From contig CAZARU010000032.1 in assembly GCA_964487605.1 (NCBI GenBank), positions 1-64,000 on the forward strand: a DNA stretch of 64,000 nucleotides. The letters run 5' to 3'. The stretch is from JAJDAH01 sp964487605. GTDB lineage: Bacteria; Myxococcota_A; Polyangia; Polyangiales; Polyangiaceae. The position numbers and the translations under genes were made by a program. Positions 35,959-43,644 of this stretch are shown piece by piece. Positions within the stretch are counted from its first letter, which is position 1. Each line of letters opens with the position of its first letter. The notes beneath the pieces were generated by a model. It was not told the DNA's origin. It searched no databases and saw only the letters and a list, made by a program, of their open reading frames with translations.

Positions 35959-37248
35959 GTGAGGGCGCTCCTTCGGATGTGGACCGTCGCCCTGGTGGTG
36001 GGTGTGTACGTCGCCCGCTACGCCTTCGCTCGGCTGCTCACGTTGCAAGTGCGTGGCCAGGAGGCTCGCCGGGCGGCAGTTGCTCGCCTGCGGGGTCGGA
36101 TGCTGCGCGCGGCGTTCGGGCGGCTCGGGGCGACGTTCATCAAGCTCGGGCAGGTGCTGAGCACGCGCCGGGACCTGCTCGACCCGGAGCTCATCGACGA
36201 GCTTCGTCAGCTGCAGGATCGCCTGCCGCCGTTCCCCCTGGACCACGTCGAGCGCGTCGTCCGCGAGGATCTCGGCGGCGGGATCCAGGACCACTTCGCG
36301 GAGTTCGACCCGGTGCCGGTGGCGGCGGCGAGCGTGGCGCAGGTGCATCGCGGCAGGCTCCCCGACGGGCGTGAGGTTGCCGTGAAGGTGCTCCGGCCCG
36401 ACGTGCGAGCGCTGACGGAGAACGACGCGCGCATCGCCGTCGGGTGGGCCCGGGTGCTCTCGGTCCTGCCCGCGGTCGGCCAGTCCGATCTGGTGGGGCA
36501 CCTGCGCGAGCTCTTCACGGCGATCACCGCGCAGACCGACCTTCGACTCGAGGCGGCGAACTACGTGAAGTTTCGTGCCAACTTCGCGGGTACCGCCGGC
36601 GTGCGGTTCCCCGAGGTTCACGCCGGCCTTTCGAGCGAGCGGCTGCTGACCATGGAGTTCATCCGTGGACGGAAGATCGACGCGCTCGACCCCACCGCAG
36701 ATCACTCCGTGCTCGTTGGTCGGTTGAGGAACTGCCTCCTCAAGATGATGTTCGAGGACGGCTTCCTCCACGCCGATCTGCATCCAGGAAACTTCGTGGT
36801 CACGGACGCCGACGAGCTCGCCGTGTTCGACGTCGGTCTGGTGAAGGAGATCGACGACGACCAGCTCGTCCAGTACATCGACTGGAATCGGTGCCTCGTG
36901 ATGGGATCTGCCGAGGACCAGATCCGGCACATGCGGCGCTACTACCTGAAGGATCGCGAGGACATCGACTGGGAGGCCATGGGGCGCGACATCGGGGAGT
37001 TCACCAGCGCGTTCCGCGGCAAGAGCCTGAAGGACATCGAGCTGGGCGACCTGGTGAATCGCGCGTTCGCCGTGGGGCGAAAGTACGGCGCCCGGCCCTC
37101 TCCCGAGTTCGCGCTCTTCATGGTCGGGGTCATCACGGCGGAGGGCGTCGGCAAGCAGCTCGAGCCCGACAGCGACTCGCTGGGTCAGATCGCCGAGTAC
37201 ATCGCGCCCATCCTGGCGCGGCGGGGAATGCTCGGCGCGCAGCCGTGA
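35959..37248 (+). CDS. ABC1/UbiB-family atypical kinase
   Basis: 429 residues. Family marks: Lys-Leu-Gly-Gln (62-65, the KxGQ motif), Ala-Gln-Val-His (127-130), Lys143 in Val-Ala-Val-Lys-Val-Leu, a His-Ala-Asp-Leu-His-Pro-Gly-Asn catalytic loop near 272 and Phe-Asp-Val-Gly metal motif near 292. The N-terminal 27 residues include a hydrophobic stretch. Known: UbiB/COQ8 proteins are ATPases needed for ubiquinone synthesis. No quinone-biosynthesis gene is adjacent here, so its target is not shown by context. A TAGTCT -10 box 8 bases upstream supports the GTG start. Confidence 0.9.
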   Translation: MRALLRMWTVALVVGVYVARYAFARLLTLQVRGQEARRAAVARLRGRMLRAAFGRLGATFIKLGQVLSTRRDLLDPELIDELRQLQDRLPPFPLDHVERVVREDLGGGIQDHFAEFDPVPVAAASVAQVHRGRLPDGREVAVKVLRPDVRALTENDARIAVGWARVLSVLPAVGQSDLVGHLRELFTAITAQTDLRLEAANYVKFRANFAGTAGVRFPEVHAGLSSERLLTMEFIRGRKIDALDPTADHSVLVGRLRNCLLKMMFEDGFLHADLHPGNFVVTDADELAVFDVGLVKEIDDDQLVQYIDWNRCLVMGSAEDQIRHMRRYYLKDREDIDWEAMGRDIGEFTSAFRGKSLKDIELGDLVNRAFAVGRKYGARPSPEFALFMVGVITAEGVGKQLEPDSDSLGQIAEYIAPILARRGMLGAQP

Positions 37249-37267
37249 GCTGCGAAAGCCGTTCGTG

Positions 37268-37273
37268 TAGCAT
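37268..37273 (+). promoter_or_regulatory. -10 box TAGCAT, leaderless start
   Basis: TAGCAT ends 6 bases before the GTG at 37280. Confidence 0.4.
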
Positions 37274-37279
37274 CGGCTG

Positions 37280-37516
37280 GTGAGTTCCGTTCGAGCGTGC
37301 CCTCGCTGCGCCCACTCCCGCTCCTGGGTGGTGGCGGGAGCGCGCTTCGAGGTCTGGGCGCCGAGCCCCGCCAACCGCGGCGCGCCGACCCGGTCCGAGC
37401 CACGGTGCGAGCTGCAGGTCTGCGAGCGCTGCGGTCACACCGTCTGGATCACCGACCCCGACTGGATGGCCGCGAACGCGGCCGAGCTCGGCGCCACGCT
37501 GCGGTTCTCCGAATGA
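37280..37516 (+). CDS. small zinc-ribbon-like protein
   Basis: 78 residues. Two knuckles, Cys-Pro-Arg-Cys (7-10) and Cys-Glu-Arg-Cys (48-51), are spaced like a zinc ribbon. The segment between them is basic and aromatic (Trp16, Trp26). I cannot name the family, but a nucleic-acid or protein-binding zinc domain is the natural reading. It sits between the ABC1 kinase and nucleotidyltransferase genes with its own leaderless-type promoter, so it is probably an independent gene. Confidence 0.65.
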   Translation: MSSVRACPRCAHSRSWVVAGARFEVWAPSPANRGAPTRSEPRCELQVCERCGHTVWITDPDWMAANAAELGATLRFSE

Positions 37517-37560
37517 GGGACGCGCGAGCCCGCGAGCTGGCACGATCTGGGTCACTGCGG

Positions 37561-37566
37561 TAGCCT
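37561..37566 (+). promoter_or_regulatory. -10 box TAGCCT, leaderless start
   Basis: TAGCCT ends 9 bases before the GTG at 37576. Confidence 0.4.
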
Positions 37567-37575
37567 CCGCGCGAC

Positions 37576-38193
37576 GTGCCGAGCCTTCCGATCGATCGAA
37601 TCGTTCGCGACGCGCGCGTCTTCAACCCCAAGGTGAGCATGCCAGACATCGACATCGGCGGTGCCGTGCGCGAGCTCTTCACCGCGCTCGACGAATCCGG
37701 CATCGACTATCGCCTGGTCGGCGGAGTGGCCCTCCTGGCGTACGTCGAGGGCCGGAACACTCAGGACGTCGACCTCATCGTCGATCCCGCGGACCTGGGA
37801 AGGCTGCCCTGGAACGCCACGGCGCTGGACGGGGACTTCGCCAAGGCGGCGTTTCGCGGCATCGACGTCGATCTGCTGCTGACCACGAACGCTCTGTTCC
37901 TGCACGTCCGAGACACGGAGCCGAGCGTCATTCGTTTTCACGACCTGCAGATCCCGTCGGTGACGCGGGTCGGACTGCTCCTCTTGAAGCTCTACGCCTT
38001 GCCGTCGCTCTACCGACAGGGAAAGCTCGCCCGTGCCGCGCTGTACGAGACGGACGTCCTGATGCTCCGGCAGGGCCAGGACGTCGACGACGGCGCGCTC
38101 CTCGGTCGTCTCGCGCCCCACGTCGCCCGCCACGACCTCGACGAGCTCGCGAGGATCCTCGGGGAGCAACGCTCGAGGACGCGGTTCTCCTGA
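37576..38193 (+). CDS. nucleotidyltransferase-fold protein (AbiEii/MNT-like)
   Basis: 205 residues. The nucleotidyltransferase motif is clear: Leu-Val-Gly-Gly-Val-Ala-Leu (about 51-57), then Gln-Asp-Val-Asp-Leu-Ile-Val-Asp (about 66-73) as the metal-binding acids, and a third acid in Gly-Ile-Asp-Val-Asp. A helical tail follows. Known: this fold includes the AbiEii toxin of type IV toxin-antitoxin and phage-defence systems, MenT-like toxins and antibiotic nucleotidyltransferases. No AbiEi antitoxin-like gene is adjacent, so a toxin role is not supported by context. It may be a house-keeping transferase. Confidence 0.75.
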   Translation: MPSLPIDRIVRDARVFNPKVSMPDIDIGGAVRELFTALDESGIDYRLVGGVALLAYVEGRNTQDVDLIVDPADLGRLPWNATALDGDFAKAAFRGIDVDLLLTTNALFLHVRDTEPSVIRFHDLQIPSVTRVGLLLLKLYALPSLYRQGKLARAALYETDVLMLRQGQDVDDGALLGRLAPHVARHDLDELARILGEQRSRTRFS

Positions 38194-38249
38194 TCTTCGC
38201 CGGGCTGCTCGAACCGCAGGCGTCGCAGATCGACCGCTGGGTCGATTCG

Positions 38250-39302
38250 ATGCTGGCCGGGGCTCCCGCGGGCGCGCGGCCCTTTCGCGGCTCGCTCGAG
38301 GTCATCCGCGCGCCGGACCAGACCATCGTCAGGGTGAAGGACATTCACGCTCGACGGCGCAACGGGGCCATCGTCGGTGCGCTCGGGCTGATCCCGGCGG
38401 CGCTCGGGTTCTCTGCCGGAGTCCCGGTCCAGTTCGTCGCAGCGATGGCGTTCGGCGCGCTCGTGGTCGTCTTCTTGTCCGGGCGACGGTACCGCGCGAC
38501 CTTCGAGCTGCGCGTGGGGCCGGACCAGGTCGTCGTCGCGCCCGCGCGCGCAAGGCCGTACTCGATCGACCGGGCCGGCATCGCTGCGGTCTTCCTGGAC
38601 CTTGCACGCACCTTGCCCGAGACGCAGCCCGTGTCTTCGCTCGGACTGATCCTGGGTCTGCGGACGACGAGCGGCAAGCACGTCGTGATTCAGTCCGACG
38701 TTGCCGACCCGCGCCTGGGCCACGCGGCGCTGCGCGTGACGGAGGCCGTCCTGGGCATTCCGCGTGCGCCGGAGTCGCAAGCGCTGAACTGGCGGCCGTC
38801 ACACGTCCCCTGGGCGGCCGCGGCGTTCGTCGTGGTCGGCGCCAGCGTCCTCGCGGCCGCACGGTGGCTCGTCGGCGGGACGCTGGCGGAGCTGGCCGTC
38901 GGCGACGAGGCCAGGACCGCCGCGTTCTCCGTTAGCGAACCAGGAGCGGTGGAGCTTCGCGCCACCGTGCAGTACCGGGGCTTGGTCGACAAGGAGGAGA
39001 TCACCCAGGAGCTGCGCTACGAGGTCGTCGTCTCGCGCGGGGGCTCCACCGTAGCCCGGCTCGTCTGCGATCCCTTCGCGGCCACCGTATGGCTGTGGAG
39101 CTCCGGTGATCAGAAGCGGGGCAAGACCGAGGTCTTCGGCGTGGTCCTTCCTGGATGTGGACTCGAGCTCGAAGCCGGGGCCTACACCGTCGAGGCGCGC
39201 CGCGTCTGGATCCGGCCAGAGGCGCGGTCGAAGATCCGCGAGACGACGTTGGTGGTTGCGGAACCGTCGCCGCTGTCGTCCCTCGCGTCGGGATTTCGGT
39301 AG
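38250..39302 (+). CDS. membrane protein of unknown function
   Basis: 350 residues. Two membrane helices near 40-72 form a hairpin after a short cytoplasmic start. A beta-rich PH-like region (about 75-175) precedes a third helix near 194-213. The C-terminal 135 residues are probably outside the membrane, beta-rich with two Cys. No family recognised. The gene begins 56 bases after the nucleotidyltransferase stop, in a different frame, and could be co-transcribed with it. Upstream in-frame sequence (Leu-Glu-Pro-Gln-Ala-Ser-Gln) reads as coding, so the true start may lie earlier at a non-standard codon. Confidence 0.65.
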   Translation: MLAGAPAGARPFRGSLEVIRAPDQTIVRVKDIHARRRNGAIVGALGLIPAALGFSAGVPVQFVAAMAFGALVVVFLSGRRYRATFELRVGPDQVVVAPARARPYSIDRAGIAAVFLDLARTLPETQPVSSLGLILGLRTTSGKHVVIQSDVADPRLGHAALRVTEAVLGIPRAPESQALNWRPSHVPWAAAAFVVVGASVLAAARWLVGGTLAELAVGDEARTAAFSVSEPGAVELRATVQYRGLVDKEEITQELRYEVVVSRGGSTVARLVCDPFAATVWLWSSGDQKRGKTEVFGVVLPGCGLELEAGAYTVEARRVWIRPEARSKIRETTLVVAEPSPLSSLASGFR

Positions 39303-39403
39303 TCGTACGGGGTACCTCGGCCAATCATTCGACGGAAGCCGTGAAGGTGCCCGCCGGGGAGTGCCGGCCGCCGGCGACTCGTTTGCCGAGTGAGGGCGAG
39401 CGC

Positions 39404-39433
39404 TTGACCCACGAGGCGTCCTTCGTGTGCAAT
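39404..39433 (+). promoter_or_regulatory. promoter of the TetR gene with an operator-like repeat in its spacer
   Basis: -35 TTGACC (39404-39409) and -10 TGCAAT (39428-39433) are 18 bases apart, and the -10 ends 6 bases before the ATG at 39440. The dyad CACGA-N8-TCGTG (39410-39427 region) fills the spacer exactly, as expected for an autorepressed TetR gene. Confidence 0.55.
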
Positions 39434-39439
39434 CACGCC

Positions 39440-40030
39440 ATGTCGATCGACGACCGGCGAAGCAGGGAGCGCGATCGACGCCGGCGCGACATCCTGGACG
39501 CGGCCTGGCAGGTGGCAGAGTCCGAGGGGTGGGTCGCCTTCAGCGTGGAGAAGGTGGCGGCGCGGGCCGAGCTGGGGCGGGCCACGGTCTACAGCTACTT
39601 CGAGTCCTTCGAGGCGCTCGTGGCGGCGATGGCGGGCGATGCGCTCGAGCGACTCAGCGCGCGCACGGCCGACGCGCCGGGGCTCACCGAAGCCCTCGAC
39701 GTACCCGTGCGGTTCTCTCAGGAGAGCGAGGCGGCCTTCAGCCTGCTCTTTCCACCGGGAGAGGACCCGCGGCCACCCTTCCGAAGCGAAGCCGTCCAGA
39801 AGGCCCAGCGCGACGCGCGCAACCTCGTGACCCGCCTCGATCGCCTCGCGTCGAAGGCCGGGGCGTCCCTCCCGTCCGATTCGGTGAGTTCGGCGGCGTT
39901 CATCGCGGGGATCTCCATGGCCGGAGCCTACGTGCCCGAGCTGCGGACGAGCACGCCCCTGCGGCGCCAGTGGCAGATGTTCTGCCTCGGGCTGCCCGGC
40001 GACCCAGAGGTCGCAGATCCAGAGCGCTGA
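39440..40030 (+). CDS. TetR-family transcriptional regulator
   Basis: 196 residues, normal for TetR. The DNA-binding domain is at about 10-62: Arg-Asp-Ile-Leu-Asp-Ala-Ala-Trp, Phe-Ser-Val-Glu-Lys-Val-Ala, and the recognition helix Leu-Gly-Arg-Ala-Thr-Val-Tyr-Ser-Tyr-Phe. The ligand domain is divergent. No efflux pump or enzyme gene is divergently placed next to it: the upstream neighbour is a membrane protein on the same strand and the downstream one is convergent. Its targets are therefore probably elsewhere, besides its own promoter. Confidence 0.9.
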   Translation: MSIDDRRSRERDRRRRDILDAAWQVAESEGWVAFSVEKVAARAELGRATVYSYFESFEALVAAMAGDALERLSARTADAPGLTEALDVPVRFSQESEAAFSLLFPPGEDPRPPFRSEAVQKAQRDARNLVTRLDRLASKAGASLPSDSVSSAAFIAGISMAGAYVPELRTSTPLRRQWQMFCLGLPGDPEVADPER

Positions 40031-40039
40031 GGCTGCACT

Positions 40040-42667
40040 TCACGGGCAGGTGACGCCCGCCGGGAGGCAGATTTGGGTGGACCCCACCGTGCAGCAGGTC
40101 GGCAGCGCGTTGCCGTTCCCACACTCCCAGCACGCGCTCGCGTAGAGGAAGTCCCGGCACGTCCCGTTCGAGCAACGCTTGCCGGGCGCACACGTGTTTC
40201 CACAGGCCCCGCAGTGGGCGGGATCGCTCGCGAGGGTCACGCACGCACCGCCGCAGTTCGTCCGTCCGCCGCTGCACCCGAGGCGACACGATCCGGCCTG
40301 GCAGTTGGGGGAAACGACCGCCAGGCAGCCCTGGTTGCACCCTCCGCAATGCGACGGGTTGCTCTGGGTGTTCACGCAGTTCTGCCCGCACTTCACGAGG
40401 CCCGGCGAGCAGGCGTCCGTGGAGCAGCTCGACGCCGTGCACTTGCCCCCGAGGCCGCAACCGCCATTGCAGGCGTTGCAGTGCTGCGGGTCCGCCGTGA
40501 CGTCGACGCACGCGGGGCCGTTCGCCGTCGAGCAGCCGACGGGCGAGCCCGAGCTGCACGCCACGGAGCAAGCACCCGCCGAACACGAGGCCGAACCCGT
40601 CGCGGGTCCGCTGATGGGGGCCGGGCACGCATTCGCGCAAGCGCCGCAGTGGCTGGTGCTGGTCTGCAAGTCGACGCAGACCCCGGAGCAGTTGGTCGTG
40701 CCGCTCGGGCACGTGAAGACACAGCTCCCCGCGCTGCAGACCTCGCCGCTTCCGCAGGCGACGCCGCAGGCGCCGCAGTTCTGGGCGTCGGACTGAAGCG
40801 CGACGCAGGCGCTGCCGCAGCGCGTGAACCCCGCGTTGCACGAGACGCCGCACGACCCGCTGGCACACGTGGCGGAGCCGTTTGCGGGGTCCGGACAGCT
40901 CGCCCCGCACGCCCCGCAGTTGTTCGGGTCGCTCGCGAGAGCGACACAATTCGCTCCGCACTTGGTGAATCCGACGCCGCACGAGAAGCCGCACGCCCCC
41001 GCCGTGCAGGTGGCGGTGCCGTTGGGCGGAGCGGAGCAGCCCGCGTCGCAGTTGCCGCAGTGGGCAGGGTTCGTCTGCAGGCTGACGCACGCCCCGTCGC
41101 AGTTCGTGGTGCCGCTCGGGCACGACGTGGTGCAGGTGCCAGCGGCGCATACCTGGTTGGTGCCGCACGCGTTGTCGCAGGCGCCGCAGTTCGCCGTGTC
41201 CGTCTGAAGGTTGGCGCAGCTGGACCCGCAAGCCGTGAAGCCTGCAGAGCACGTGATGGTGCACGCGCCGCCCTGACACGAGCCTGCGCCGTTCGCGGGC
41301 GAGGGACACGCGTTGCCGCAGGCGCCGCAGTGGAGCGGATCGGTGCTCGTGTTCCGGCAGGTGCCACTGCACACCGTGAGTCCGGTGTTGCAGGTCAAGC
41401 CGCACATGCCGGACGAGCACGTCGCCGAACCGTTGGGCACGGTCGGGCAGGCCACGCCGCAGCCCGCGCAGTTCGTGGGGTCCGTGGCGAGGTCGACGCA
41501 CTCACCGCTGCAGTTCGTGTGACCAGAGTCGCACGTGGTACGACACGTTCCGCCCGCGCACACCTGTCCGGCGGGGCAGACGTTCGAACACGCGCCGCAG
41601 TGGTTGGGGTTGCTCTCGAGGCGCACGCACTGCTGCCCGCACCGCACGAACCCAGCGTTGCACGTGATGCCGCACGTCCCTGCGGTGCACGAAGCGGTGC
41701 CGTTTGCGGGCACGGTACACGTCGTCCCGCACGCTCCGCAGTTTTGCGGATCGGTCATCACGTCTACGCATCCCGCGCCGCAGCGATCGAAGCCCGAGTT
41801 GCAGTCGAAGCCGCAGGCACCGCCCACGCACTTGGCTCGCGCGTCGTCCGGCTGAGGGCAGACTTCGTCACAAGCGCCGCAGTGCGCGGTGGTCGTCAGG
41901 ACGTCCACGCAAGATTGGCCGCAAGCCACCAGCGGACTGGTACACGTGTCGGTGCAGCCGGTCGGGCCGCAGAGCTCGCCGTCCGCGCAGAGGACCCCAC
42001 AGCTGCCGCAGTTCGTGGCGTCGCTGGCGAGGTCCACGCACAGGCCTGAGCACTCGGTGAGGCCGGGGTCGCACGAGACCCCGCACGACCCCGCTTCGCA
42101 CGTGGCGCTGCCACCGCTGACCGCGGGGCACGGCGCGTTGCAAGCGGAGCAGTGGTCCGCCGACGTTTCGGTGTCCACGCACTCGTCGCCACACCGTTGC
42201 AGGTCGCCGTCGCAGGCGAAGGTGCACTGCGCGCCCGCGCATGCGGCCGTGCCCCCCGGCGGTGCCGTGCACGCGGCGCTGCAGCCCCCGCAGTGTTCCG
42301 GGTCCGTGAGGAGGTTCACGCAGACGTCCGAACAGTTGGTCTCGCCTTGTCTGCAGAACGCGCCCTCCGCAGGTGCGTCACCGGAGGCGTCGCCTCCCGT
42401 CGTGCCGTCCAGCGCCGCGTCGGCGGAGGCGTCCTGCCCGCCATCGGCCTGCGGGGCGTCCGGCGTCACGTCCGGAGCTCCGTCTGTACCGACGTCTCCT
42501 GGACGGACGCAGACGTTCCGGAGCGTGTCACAGACGTATCCGGAGCCGCACCGGCCGTCCTCGCAAGCCTTACCTGCGCCGTCGGCGTCGAGGTCGCTCG
42601 CGCAGGCCCAGGCGAGGGCGAGCATCAGGGGAGGAAGGCAAGCCTTCAATCGATGGGTCCACGCCAT
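40040..42667 (-). CDS. Cys-rich repeat surface lipoprotein (16 repeats)
   Basis: 875 residues. Lipobox-like Ala-Trp-Ala-Cys (near residue 22) and an Asp/Ala-rich linker lead to about 16 repeats of some 47 residues with the core Asn/His-Cys-Gly-Ala-Cys, Gly-Cys and Cys-Val-Asp-Leu. The last 40 residues form a separate Cys-rich motif: Tyr-Ala-Ser-Ala-Cys-Trp-Glu-Cys-Gly-Asn-Gly-Asn-Ala, then Cys-Cys. Known: such repeats are common in myxobacterial surface proteins, of unproven adhesive function. A paralogue at 49481-51115 shares repeats and tail. GAGGAG 8 bases before the ATG fixes the start. It lies 14 bases after the TPR/PEGA gene, in an operon with a tandem kinase. Confidence 0.88.
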   Translation of the reverse strand: MAWTHRLKACLPPLMLALAWACASDLDADGAGKACEDGRCGSGYVCDTLRNVCVRPGDVGTDGAPDVTPDAPQADGGQDASADAALDGTTGGDASGDAPAEGAFCRQGETNCSDVCVNLLTDPEHCGGCSAACTAPPGGTAACAGAQCTFACDGDLQRCGDECVDTETSADHCSACNAPCPAVSGGSATCEAGSCGVSCDPGLTECSGLCVDLASDATNCGSCGVLCADGELCGPTGCTDTCTSPLVACGQSCVDVLTTTAHCGACDEVCPQPDDARAKCVGGACGFDCNSGFDRCGAGCVDVMTDPQNCGACGTTCTVPANGTASCTAGTCGITCNAGFVRCGQQCVRLESNPNHCGACSNVCPAGQVCAGGTCRTTCDSGHTNCSGECVDLATDPTNCAGCGVACPTVPNGSATCSSGMCGLTCNTGLTVCSGTCRNTSTDPLHCGACGNACPSPANGAGSCQGGACTITCSAGFTACGSSCANLQTDTANCGACDNACGTNQVCAAGTCTTSCPSGTTNCDGACVSLQTNPAHCGNCDAGCSAPPNGTATCTAGACGFSCGVGFTKCGANCVALASDPNNCGACGASCPDPANGSATCASGSCGVSCNAGFTRCGSACVALQSDAQNCGACGVACGSGEVCSAGSCVFTCPSGTTNCSGVCVDLQTSTSHCGACANACPAPISGPATGSASCSAGACSVACSSGSPVGCSTANGPACVDVTADPQHCNACNGGCGLGGKCTASSCSTDACSPGLVKCGQNCVNTQSNPSHCGGCNQGCLAVVSPNCQAGSCRLGCSGGRTNCGGACVTLASDPAHCGACGNTCAPGKRCSNGTCRDFLYASACWECGNGNALPTCCTVGSTQICLPAGVTCP

Positions 42668-42681
42668 GTCCGTGCTCCTCT

Positions 42682-43644
42682 CTAGAAGGCGCCGCGCGCC
42701 GAAAAACCGCACTGAGCTGCACCGCAACCGAACGTCGCCGTCGTCGAGCGGTCCCCCTTGCCCCCGAGATCCAGGTAGAGGAGCACGCCGCCCGCCGCGA
42801 GGCCCACGGCCCCCACGCCGAGGAGCACCCTCGCCACGGTCTGATGCCCTTCCATGGCGTCGTGACGCTCCTGGTGGCCGAGCTGCGTGGTTGCGCTCTC
42901 CGCGTCGTCTTCGGCGCCCCGACGCGCGAACTCGAACCCCAGGGCCCCGCCGAGACCCACCGCGCCCACGCCGAGCGCGACCCACGTCAGCGGAGACACC
43001 CGTGCGCCCTCGGAGGAATCCGCCCGAGCGCTCGGCGTGCCTGCGGGCGGCGCCGGCGGGACGGAGTCGGAGTGCTTTGCGGGTGAGAGCGGCGCGCCGG
43101 GAACGAGGGCGAGGTCGAGGTCTACCGCGCGGTCCGGACCGAGGTGGAAGTCCTTCTGGACGTCGCGATGTCCGTCCAGGCGAAGGACCGCGACGTGGCG
43201 GCCAGGAGGGAGCTCACCCGTCCAGGGCGTGGTTCCGACCTTCTTGCCATCGATCTCCACCGAAGCGCCCGCAGGCGCCGAGAACACGCTCACCTGCTGG
43301 ACGCCCTTGTCCCGCAGGCGGCGCTCCAGGTTGCCGACACGCGTCTCCACGGTCGCGCGGTCGTCGGCCCGCGGCGCCAGGCGAAGGTAGTCGCGATAGG
43401 AGCGAAGGGCGTTGGGCACGTCCCCCAGCCGCTCGTAGCCCTGGGCGGCGTTGTAGACGAGGACCGGCTGAGGGTCGATGGCGTACGCGCGCAGGAAGTG
43501 ATCGATGGCCTCCTCGTAGCGAGCCTCCTCGTAGGCCACCGCGCCCTGCTCGAAGTACTTGCGAGCCTCCGGGTTGACGTCCGCGCGAGCGGAAGCCGCC
43601 GTCAGAACCAGGGCGATCAGAACGATGTGGGACGAGCGCCTCAT
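42682..43644 (-). CDS. TPR and PEGA-domain exported protein
   Basis: 320 residues. The signal ends near Ala-Arg-Ala (21). TPR repeats cover about 25-105 (Tyr-Phe-Glu-Gln-Gly-Ala-Val-Ala-Tyr). A PEGA domain (Pro-Ala-Gly-Ala-Ser-Val-Glu-Ile-Asp-Gly) covers 115-175. A Pro/Ser linker precedes two membrane helices near 218-236 and 262-282. Known: this arrangement often stands next to Ser/Thr kinases in myxobacteria, where the protein is thought to scaffold or sense in the envelope. ATGA overlap with the tandem kinase and 14 bases to the Cys-rich gene mark one operon. Confidence 0.85.
   Translation of the reverse strand: MRRSSHIVLIALVLTAASARADVNPEARKYFEQGAVAYEEARYEEAIDHFLRAYAIDPQPVLVYNAAQGYERLGDVPNALRSYRDYLRLAPRADDRATVETRVGNLERRLRDKGVQQVSVFSAPAGASVEIDGKKVGTTPWTGELPPGRHVAVLRLDGHRDVQKDFHLGPDRAVDLDLALVPGAPLSPAKHSDSVPPAPPAGTPSARADSSEGARVSPLTWVALGVGAVGLGGALGFEFARRGAEDDAESATTQLGHQERHDAMEGHQTVARVLLGVGAVGLAAGGVLLYLDLGGKGDRSTTATFGCGAAQCGFSARGAF

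Noticed and set aside
40073..42049. Very long open frames antisense to the Cys-rich repeat genes
   Set aside because: They arise from the regular Cys/Gly codon pattern in GC-rich repeats. They have no ribosome site, low-complexity Arg/Ala/Val products, and the minus-strand frame has the signal peptide and repeats.
40040..42667. CRISPR-like periodic repeats
   Set aside because: The period of about 140 bases is in frame and varies in sequence and length; it encodes a 47-residue protein repeat. No cas genes or short palindromic repeats are present.
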